Shown: in pieces, positions 1 to 6,283 of the stretch
Position numbering within the stretch: the first letter of the stretch is position 1
Layout: the number at the start of each line of letters is the position of its first letter
Origin: Acidimicrobiaceae bacterium
GTDB lineage: Bacteria; Actinomycetota; Acidimicrobiia; Acidimicrobiales; RAAP-2
NCBI GenBank assembly: GCA_003131665.1
Contig: PKWA01000067.1
Location: 1 to 6,283, forward strand
DNA: 6,283 bases
Direction of reading: 5' to 3'
The notes under the pieces: model-generated
Told to the model about the DNA's origin: nothing
What the model saw: only the letters and a program-made list of their open reading frames with translations
The model's database searches: none
Program-made: the position numbers and the translations under genes

Positions 1-458
1 ATCGCCACCACCTGCACAAGCCCACCATGGAACAACCCCAGTACAACATCTTGTGGCGCGAGCGCGTCGAAAAAGAGTACGCGCGCCTCTACGAGGACGT
101 CGGACTGGGCACCACCATCTGGTCACCCCTCTCCTCGGGACTCTTGACGGGCAAGTATCTGAACGGCGTGCCCGCGGGATCGCGCGCGACGTTACCCGGG
201 TATGAGTGGTTGAAGTCGATGCTGACGAACGAAAAGAGCAATAAGAAGGTCGCCGAGTTGAAGAAGATCTCGGACGAGTTGGACGTCACGCTCGCGCAGT
301 TTTCCTTGGCGTGGTGCGCGAAGAACCCCCACGTCTCGACCGTCATTACCGGCGCCTCCTCCGCCGATCAGGTGCGCGAGAACATGAGCGCGCTCGACGT
401 GATCTCGCTGCTCAGCGATGAAGTGATGGAGCGGGTCGATCTCATCAGTTTGATGTAG
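1..458 (+). CDS. Aldo/keto reductase, Kv-channel beta-subunit-like (C-terminal part)
   Basis: The reading frame is open from base 3 to the TAG at 456-458, giving 151 residues, with the N-terminal half outside the window. An internal ATG at 27 is not the start: the frame is open upstream and the family is usually about 310-340 residues. The visible part matches, by recall, the C-terminal half of the NADPH-dependent aldo/keto reductases annotated as voltage-gated potassium channel beta subunits. Marks are the [11 protein letters not shown] segment, the [13 protein letters not shown] strand-loop, the [14 protein letters not shown] stretch, and the cofactor-binding end [14 protein letters not shown]. 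The catalytic Asp-Tyr-Lys-His residues would lie in the missing part. Bacterial members are soluble oxidoreductases reducing aldehydes or ketones; the channel name comes from homology to the animal protein. The true substrate cannot be read here. The gene converges on serA and is probably unrelated to it functionally. Confidence 0.9.
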   Translation, partial: RHHLHKPTMEQPQYNILWRERVEKEYARLYEDVGLGTTIWSPLSSGLLTGKYLNGVPAGSRATLPGYEWLKSMLTNEKSNKKVAELKKISDELDVTLAQFSLAWCAKNPHVSTVITGASSADQVRENMSALDVISLLSDEVMERVDLISLM

Positions 459-485
459 GGCCCCGCTCTAGCGCAGGGTGATGAG
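441..485. terminator. Possible bidirectional hairpin at the convergent reductase/serA ends
   Basis: CTCATCA at 441-447 is the exact inverted repeat of TGATGAG at 479-485. Inside it, CCCCGC at 461-466 can pair with GCG at 471-473 and, past a CA bulge, with GGG at 476-478, leaving the loop TCTA. The structure spans both stop codons and the 9-base gap, where a shared terminator would be expected. There is no T-run on either side, so intrinsic termination is uncertain. Pairing was done by eye, without a folding energy. Confidence 0.3.
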
Positions 486-2042
486 GTGAATGTCCTGGAT
501 GCCGTCGGTGTCGCGCAACTGCTCGACGACCGAGGCCGGCGTGGGGTCGAGCGTCGAGAGAACCATGAGCGCCGTCTTGGACTTGGGATCGGGTCCGACG
601 GCCATGGACGCGATGGAGATATTTGCTTCACCCAGCGCCATACCGACCCGTCCGATCATCCCCGGGCGATCGTCATTGTGCACCACCAGCATCGAAGCGG
701 TGGGCGCGATCTCTACCGCGTGGCCGTCCACACTGACGATGCGCGTCTCCACGCGAGTACCGATGGTCATCAACGTGCCCGACACCGCGTGGCCGTCCGA
801 GCGCACCGTGATCAGGCTGATGTACTCCGGCGACGCCACCGAGGCGACTTCACTGAAGGTGAGATTGTGCTCCGCGGCGAGCTGGGGGGCATTCACGAAT
901 GACACGCTGTCGTGGCCCGTCGAACTCATGAGGCCCTTCAGTGCGCACAGCGTCAAAATCTTGGTGCCGGCACCCGCCAGTTCGCCCGAGTAGATCACTT
1001 CAAGGTCCGCCGGCTTGCCGTCGAGCAGTCCTCCGATGAATCGGCCCAAGAGCTCCGCGAGTCCCATGAAGGGGCTCACCGAGTTCGACACGTCACCGGC
1101 CGACACGTTCACGGCGTAGGGCACGAAGTCGCCCGCCAGCGCGAGCTCCACCTGCTCGGCGATGGTGACGCCGGCCTTGTCTTGGGCTTCGAACGTGGAA
1201 GCGCCCAGGTGCGGCACCACCACGACCGAGGAAAGTTCAAAGAGTGGTGATTCGGTGGTGGGTTCCTTTTCGAAAACGTCGAGGGCGGCGCCTTGCACGT
1301 GACCGCTTCGAATCGCCGCGGCCAGATCGACCTCGTTCACGATGCCGCCGCGCGCGACGTTGATGATGCGAACGCCCGGCTTGGTCAGCTTGAGGGATTC
1401 AGCGTTGAATAGGTTCGTGGTCTCTTTGTTCTTCGGCAAGTGAATCGTGATGAAGTCGCTCTCGCCGAGCAGCGCGTTCAGCTCCACCAGCTCCACGCCC
1501 ATGTGTCGTGCGCGCTCTTCAGTGATAAAGGGGTCGTAGGCAACGAGACGCATGCCAAAGGCGTGGGCTCGCTGAGCGACAAGCGCGCCAATTTTCCCGA
1601 GGCCCACGATGCCCAGGGTCTTGCCGTACAGCTCGACGCCCTCCCATTTGCTGCGCTCCCATTTTCCGCTCTTCAGCGCCGAGTCGGCTTGGGGTATGTT
1701 GCGCGCTTGGGCGAGCAAGAGCGCCATGGTCTGCTCCGCCGCGGAGACAATATTGGACACCGGAGCGTTAACCACCATCACCCCGAGTTCGGTGGCCTTG
1801 GTCACGTCGACGTTGTCCAAACCAATACCGGCTCGTCCGACGACAACCAGATCGCTCGCCGCTTCGAGGGTTGCGGCGTCCACTTGCGTCGCCGATCGAA
1901 TGATCAAAGCGTGCGCGCCACGCACCGCGTGAATCAACTCGGCGGGCGTAAGGCCCAGGCGAACGTCAACCTCGTGGCCGGCCTCACGTAGCTTGTCGAG
2001 ACCCGACGCGGCGATCTCTTCGGTCACTAGTACTCGGGCCAC
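468..2042 (-). CDS. serA: D-3-phosphoglycerate dehydrogenase (SerA, long ACT form)
   Basis: This enzyme oxidises 3-phosphoglycerate to 3-phosphohydroxypyruvate with NAD, the first committed step of serine synthesis, in the cytoplasm. The chosen GTG start at 2042 gives 524 residues, close to the mycobacterial long form. It begins MARVLVTEEI and has GAAGGGG 5 bases upstream. A longer frame reaches an ATG at 2144, but that would overlap the preceding gene and add 34 residues the family lacks. Seen: substrate-domain motif GRAGIGLDNVD near 69-79; Rossmann GLGKIG at 147-152 followed by Asp170, which suits NAD; presumed catalytic triad Arg231 (RGG), Glu260 (of EP) and His278 (PHLGAST); an intervening domain about 310-445; and an ACT domain about 450-524 containing NDDRPGMIGRVG. 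The ACT domain suggests feedback inhibition by serine, as known for the family. It lies 49 bases downstream of the aminotransferase gene, probably co-transcribed. Confidence 0.97.
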   Translation of the reverse strand: MARVLVTEEIAASGLDKLREAGHEVDVRLGLTPAELIHAVRGAHALIIRSATQVDAATLEAASDLVVVGRAGIGLDNVDVTKATELGVMVVNAPVSNIVSAAEQTMALLLAQARNIPQADSALKSGKWERSKWEGVELYGKTLGIVGLGKIGALVAQRAHAFGMRLVAYDPFITEERARHMGVELVELNALLGESDFITIHLPKNKETTNLFNAESLKLTKPGVRIINVARGGIVNEVDLAAAIRSGHVQGAALDVFEKEPTTESPLFELSSVVVVPHLGASTFEAQDKAGVTIAEQVELALAGDFVPYAVNVSAGDVSNSVSPFMGLAELLGRFIGGLLDGKPADLEVIYSGELAGAGTKILTLCALKGLMSSTGHDSVSFVNAPQLAAEHNLTFSEVASVASPEYISLITVRSDGHAVSGTLMTIGTRVETRIVSVDGHAVEIAPTASMLVVHNDDRPGMIGRVGMALGEANISIASMAVGPDPKSKTALMVLSTLDPTPASVVEQLRDTDGIQDIHLITLR

Positions 2043-2047
2043 GGGCA

Positions 2048-2054
2048 CCCCTTC
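2048..2054 (-). promoter_or_regulatory. Ribosome binding site that fixes the serA GTG start
   Basis: On the minus strand GAAGGGG sits 5 bases before the GTG at 2042. A second in-frame GTG at 2048 overlaps this motif and has no comparable site, so 2042 is preferred. The resulting N-terminus MARVLV is typical for SerA. Confidence 0.55.
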
Positions 2055-2079
2055 ATAAGTAGGTTCCAGACTATGGGCC

Positions 2080-2096
2080 GCTGACGAGGAGTCAGC
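2080..2096 (-). other. Perfect 6-bp hairpin across the aminotransferase stop codon
   Basis: GCTGAC at 2080-2085 and GTCAGC at 2091-2096 form a perfect stem with a 5-base loop. With a two-base bulge, two more G-C pairs can form (2076-2077 with 2097-2098). The minus-strand stop codon TGA (2094-2092) lies in the stem, and serA begins 38 bases further on. There is no T-run after it, so it looks less like an intrinsic terminator than an mRNA 3'-end stabiliser, or a partial terminator that sets serA expression against the upstream gene. It may also be chance in GC-rich DNA. Confidence 0.35.
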
Positions 2097-3291
2097 CCGT
2101 GACAACCAACGCGGCCAAGCGCTCCAAACCTTCAACGAGATCATCGTCGCCGAGCGCGTAACTCAGTCGAAAGAATCCGGGCGCGCCGAATGCCTCGCCC
2201 GGCACGACGGCAATCTGGATGGTCTCGAGGAGCACCTCGGCGAGTTCACTCGAACTCGTCGCCACTCGCCCACCCAGCGGGCGTCCCAAGAGACCGCTCA
2301 CGTCGGGAAAGCAGTAGAAGGCCCCGTCGGGCAAGGCGCAGTGCACGCCGTCAATGGCGTTGAGCATCGAAGCCATGATCTTTCGGCGACGATCGAACGC
2401 TTCGCGCATCTCTTCCACCGCGAGGAGGTCGCCCGTCAGGGCCGCCACCGCGGCGCGCTGGGAGATGTTCGAGATGTTCGACGTGGTCTGACTTTGATAG
2501 TTGATCGCCGCGTCCATCACGTCCGGCGCACTGATCATCCAACCCACTCGCCAGCCGGTCATCGCGTACGTCTTCGCGACGCCGTTCACGACAATCCAAC
2601 GATCGGTGAGTTCCGGTGCGACCACCGGCAGCGACACGTGCGTCGCATCGCCGTAGACCAAGTGCTCATATATTTCGTCACAGATCACCCAGATGTCGTG
2701 CTCGGCCGCCCAGCGGCCGATCGCGGCAACGTCCGCGGGCCGGACCACCGCGCCCGAGGGGTTCGAAGGTGAAACAAAGACGAGCAACTTGGTCCTCTTG
2801 GTTCGCGCGCGTTCGAGCTCGTCCACCGTGACACGAAAACCGTTGGCCGAGCTCGTCATCACGGGCACCGCCTTGGCCCTGGCCAGATAGACCGCTTCGG
2901 GGTAGGTCGTCCAGTAGGGCGCGGGAATCAGCACTTCGTCACCGGGGTCGAGCACGCTCATAAAGGCCGTGATAACCGCGTGCTTGCCGCCATTGGTCAC
3001 CAGCACCTGGCTGGCACCGACCTTGAGTCCGCTGTCGCGCATCGATTTCGCGGCGATGGCCTCACGCAGTTCACCGAGTCCGGCGGTCGGGGTGTACTTG
3101 TAGTTCACCGGGTCGTAGCACGCCTTGGCGGCCGCTTCGACGATGTGCACGGGCGTGGGAAAGTCCGGCTCGCCCGCGCCGAATCCGATAACGGGCTCGC
3201 CCGCGGCCTTCAGGGCCTTCGCTTTCGCGTCGACCGCCAGGGTGGCGCTGGGGGCTAAGCCGCCTAACAGGTCACTGACTCTGGCACTCAC
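2092..3291 (-). CDS. Class I aminotransferase, aspartate aminotransferase subgroup Ib
   Basis: A pyridoxal-phosphate enzyme that most likely exchanges the amino group between aspartate/oxaloacetate and glutamate/2-oxoglutarate in the cytoplasm. The GTG at 3291 gives 399 residues, the usual family length, with GGAGTGA just upstream. The open frame extends to 3474, but those residues run into serC on the other strand and resemble no family N-terminus. Seen, numbered from the [13 protein letters not shown] at 39-48; GGKH at 101-104, whose Lys103 matches the position reported to contact the distal carboxylate in the Thermus enzyme; PYWTTYPE near 125-132; SPSNPSG with Asn177; Asp205 and Tyr208 in CDEIYEH; Schiff-base Lys240 in [16 protein letters not shown]; and Arg375 in FFRLSYA for the alpha-carboxylate. 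Some Ib members also act on prephenate, or are annotated as alanine aminotransferases, so the substrate is inferred. It is divergent from serC and is followed by serA. Confidence 0.93.
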   Translation of the reverse strand: MSARVSDLLGGLAPSATLAVDAKAKALKAAGEPVIGFGAGEPDFPTPVHIVEAAAKACYDPVNYKYTPTAGLGELREAIAAKSMRDSGLKVGASQVLVTNGGKHAVITAFMSVLDPGDEVLIPAPYWTTYPEAVYLARAKAVPVMTSSANGFRVTVDELERARTKRTKLLVFVSPSNPSGAVVRPADVAAIGRWAAEHDIWVICDEIYEHLVYGDATHVSLPVVAPELTDRWIVVNGVAKTYAMTGWRVGWMISAPDVMDAAINYQSQTTSNISNISQRAAVAALTGDLLAVEEMREAFDRRRKIMASMLNAIDGVHCALPDGAFYCFPDVSGLLGRPLGGRVATSSSELAEVLLETIQIAVVPGEAFGAPGFFRLSYALGDDDLVEGLERLAALVVTG

Positions 3292-4467
<1,176 letters not shown>

Positions 4468-4471
<4 letters not shown>

Positions 4472-5502
4472 TCGGTATCGCCACCCGAGATCTCCGAGAC
4501 CTTCTGTTTGCCCGCCGACACGAAGGGCATCATGGCGCGAAGCTTCGCGCCAATCTGTTCAATCGGGTGTCGCTTGCCCGCGTCGCGCAGTTCGCGGTAG
4601 CGCGGGCGGCCAATCTCGTTCTCGAGGATCCACTCCGCGGCAAAGGAGCCGTCTTGAATCTCCGTGAGGATTTTTTTCATCTCGGCCTTCACGTCCGGGG
4701 TGATCACCCTCGGGCCCCGGGTCAGGTCGCCGTACTCGGCGGTGTCCGACACGCTGAATCGCATCCCGGTGATGCCCTCTTCGTACATCAAGTCCACGAT
4801 GAGCTTGAGTTCGTGCAGGCACTCGAAGTACGCGCTCTCGGGCTGGTACCCCGCTTCGACGAGCGTCTCGTAGCCCGCGCGCACGAGGGCCGTCACCCCG
4901 CCACAGAGTACGACCTGCTCGCCGAAGAGATCCGTCTCGGTCTCTTCGGAGAACGTGGTCTCGAGAACCCCGGCGCGAGTCGCTCCCAGCGCGTTGGCGT
5001 AGGCCAACGCCAGGTCGTGCGCGTGACCGGTGGCGTCGTGCTCGACGGCAACGAGCGCGGGCACGCCACCGCCCTCGAGGTAGGTGCGTCGCACCAGGTG
5101 CCCCGGACCCTTGGGCGCGATCATCGCGACGTCGACGTCCTCGGGCGGTTTGATCCGATCGAACCGGATGTTGAAGCCGTGCGCGAAGAGCAGGCACTTG
5201 CCCGCGCTGAGGTGTGGAGCGATATCAGTGTCATAGATGTGCTTCTGCTCAGTGTCGGGCAGAAGGACCATGATCACGTCGGCCTCGGCGCACGCATCAG
5301 CGATCGAGAGCACTCGAAGTCCGGCCGCCTCGGCCTTGGGCACCGAAGAGGACTCCAGGCGCAGCCCGACGCGCACGTCGTAGCCGCCGTCGTGCAGATT
5401 CAACGCGTGCGCGTGGCCCTGTGAGCCGTAACCCAAGATGGCGACCTTCTTCGCCATCAAGAGTTCGGGCTGGGCGTCCTTCTCGTAGTACATGGTGGTC
5501 AT
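4468..5502 (-). CDS. ilvC: Ketol-acid reductoisomerase, class I (IlvC)
   Basis: Mg-dependent enzyme that isomerises and reduces acetolactate or acetohydroxybutyrate to the dihydroxy acids, second common step of branched-chain amino acid synthesis. At 344 residues it is the short class I form. Seen: IYYD-like N-terminus MYYEKDA, Rossmann [13 protein letters not shown] from 24, cofactor loop [11 protein letters not shown] at 47-57, catalytic His108 in FAHGF, Lys131 in APKGPGH, metal-binding Asp191 and Glu195 in ETDLFGE, Glu227 and Glu231 in FECLHE, and substrate Ser252 in [10 protein letters not shown]. All expected catalytic residues are present. The ATG at 5502 was chosen because it aligns with the usual N-terminus; an ATG at 5493 is possible. 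Upstream is a GAGAGAGAGA purine tract instead of a clear GGAGG. It follows ilvN by 23 bases, consistent with an ilvBNC operon. Glu50 in the cofactor loop is unusual (see findings). Confidence 0.97.
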
Positions 5503-5525
5503 CGGGGTCTCTCTCTCGGAGCGGA

Positions 5526-6065
5526 TTAGGCCGTTGCCGTCGGGCCGAGTCTAGGGAGCGCCACGCGACCGGTTCGCTGCACCGTCACCTCGGCGAAACT
5601 CTCGAGCGACTTTTCGAGGTCGTCGCACGCGCCCGGCGTTCCCGCCAACATCACGGTCACCGACAGCGCGTTCACGTCCACGATCGAAGCTCCCGCGTTG
5701 GCGACGACGTCCAAGACCTCACGACGGTTGGCGTTGTCAACCGTGAGCGACGCGAGGAGCAGCTCTCGTTCGATCGCGTCACGCGGAGCGAGGTCGGTGA
5801 TGGCGACCACATTCACGAGCTTGTCCAGCTGCCCGACGATCTGCTCTAAGGGCGCGGACTCAGCGTCCACGACGATGGTGACCCTCGAGAATTGCGCGTT
5901 CCCTTCGGACGGCGCCACGGCCAGCGAGTAGATGTTAAATCCCCGTCGAGCGAAGAGCCCGGCGATGCGCGCGAGCACCCCGGCCTTGTTTTCAACCAAG
6001 ACGGAAAGTATGTGGTGACGCACCGGCGCGTGGTTGTCGGCGCCGAGGAACGGTTCGGGGCTCAT
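5526..6065 (-). CDS. ilvN: Acetolactate synthase small (regulatory) subunit, IlvN/IlvH
   Basis: Regulatory partner of IlvB; family members bind valine and raise catalytic-subunit activity. At 179 residues it has the usual length. An N-terminal ACT domain (about 17-92) shows [18 protein letters not shown] and [11 protein letters not shown], followed by a C-terminal ALS-type domain (about 95-170) with [14 protein letters not shown] at 97-110. At positions corresponding to E. coli IlvH valine-contact residues Gly14, Ser17 and Asn29, this protein has Gly29, Ala32 and Asn44; Ala at the middle position is also found, by recall, in mycobacterial proteins. The ATG at 6065 overlaps the ilvB stop as ATGA and has GAGG 9 bases upstream, inside ilvB, so translation is probably coupled and keeps the subunits balanced. 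The last dozen residues (RLGPTATA) look unstructured. Confidence 0.96.
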   Translation of the reverse strand: MSPEPFLGADNHAPVRHHILSVLVENKAGVLARIAGLFARRGFNIYSLAVAPSEGNAQFSRVTIVVDAESAPLEQIVGQLDKLVNVVAITDLAPRDAIERELLLASLTVDNANRREVLDVVANAGASIVDVNALSVTVMLAGTPGACDDLEKSLESFAEVTVQRTGRVALPRLGPTATA

Positions 6066-6283
6066 CGGGCGTCGCCTCGCTGGAGCGGGTGCACGATGAT
6101 GTCGTCGTTGCTCGCACCCGCCGCCACCATGGGAAAGACCTTCTCCGCAGTATCGGTTCGAAAGTCGATCACGACGGGCACGTCGTTGACCTGGTTGGCG
6201 ATCTCGATCACGTCGTGCATCTCTTGAAGATTACGAGCACGCAATCCCACGCAACCCATCGCCTCGGCCCACTTCACGTAGTC
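6062..6283 (-). CDS. ilvB: Acetolactate synthase large subunit (IlvB), C-terminal end
   Basis: Only the last 73 codons are inside the window; the gene continues beyond the right edge and its start is not visible. IlvB is the thiamine-diphosphate enzyme that condenses two pyruvates, or pyruvate with 2-oxobutyrate, in the first common step of branched-chain amino acid synthesis. The visible part matches the end of the C-terminal ThDP-binding domain: DYVKWAEAMGCVGLRA, then PVVIDFRTD, then the conserved near-terminal block VFPMVAAGASNDDII. A GTG at 6277 is internal, because the frame is open to the edge and the full protein is normally about 560-620 residues. Its TGA overlaps the ilvN ATG by four bases, supporting one operon with ilvN and ilvC. 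Confidence 0.93.
   Translation of the reverse strand, partial: DYVKWAEAMGCVGLRARNLQEMHDVIEIANQVNDVPVVIDFRTDTAEKVFPMVAAGASNDDIIVHPLQRGDAR

Noticed and set aside
2027..2056. Nine-codon minus-strand frame (ATG at 2056, stop at 2027-2029) overlapping the serA start, considered as a leader peptide
   Set aside because: It has no clear ribosome site of its own, contains no run of serine codons and no attenuator-like structure follows; the strong GAAGGGG is better placed for the serA GTG.
2043..2144. N-terminal extension of serA to an ATG at 2144
   Set aside because: It would overlap the end of the upstream gene and add 34 residues unlike SerA; the GTG at 2042 has a ribosome site and the family N-terminus.
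4567..5424. 285-codon open frame on the plus strand opposite ilvC, with similar long open frames at 1440-1991 (+), 4559-5197 (-) and 3553-4095 (-)
   Set aside because: They overlap well-supported genes in other frames, their products are Arg/His/Gly-rich with no recognisable motif, and long antisense frames are expected where third positions are mostly G or C.
5503..5525. GAGAGAGAGA tract between ilvN and ilvC, considered as a simple-sequence repeat with phase-variation potential
   Set aside because: Only about five dinucleotide units, outside the reading frame; more simply a purine-rich ribosome-binding region.

Overview
The window reads as chromosomal housekeeping DNA from a high-GC bacterium, most likely an actinobacterium. 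The support is the actinobacterial-type phosphoserine aminotransferase, the long SerA with an intervening plus ACT domain at about the mycobacterial length, the IlvN sequence style, GTG starts, and strong G/C bias at third codon positions. A deep-branching group such as Acidimicrobiia is possible, but that is a guess from the overall look and not something the sequence proves.

Layout from left to right. Positions 1-458 (+) hold the C-terminal half of an aldo/keto reductase of the Kv-channel beta-subunit-like family, cut by the window edge. It converges, with only 9 bases between stop codons, on serA (468-2042, -). Just upstream of serA on the same strand, 49 bases away, is a class I aspartate-type aminotransferase (2092-3291, -). 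A 36-base divergent gap separates it from serC (3328-4449, +). serC converges, across 18 bases, on ilvC (4468-5502, -). ilvC is preceded on its strand by ilvN (5526-6065, -) and the C-terminal end of ilvB (6062-6283, -), which overlap in an ATGA stop/start. The right edge cuts ilvB. Coding density is very high: no gap exceeds 49 bases, and no RNA gene, mobile element, repeat array or CRISPR was seen.

Functionally the window is an amino-acid biosynthesis cluster. IlvB and IlvN make acetolactate/acetohydroxybutyrate, and IlvC isomerises and reduces them for valine, leucine and isoleucine. SerA and SerC carry out the first two steps from 3-phosphoglycerate to serine. The aminotransferase links glutamate to oxaloacetate/aspartate and so to the aspartate family that feeds isoleucine. 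The order ilvB-ilvN-ilvC followed by serA in one orientation recalls other actinobacteria; here it is interrupted by an inverted serC and by the aminotransferase gene.

No undescribed system was found. Points worth a second look are the compact divergent promoter with an apparently leaderless serC, an acidic residue in the IlvC cofactor loop, and a perfect hairpin across the aminotransferase stop codon ahead of serA.
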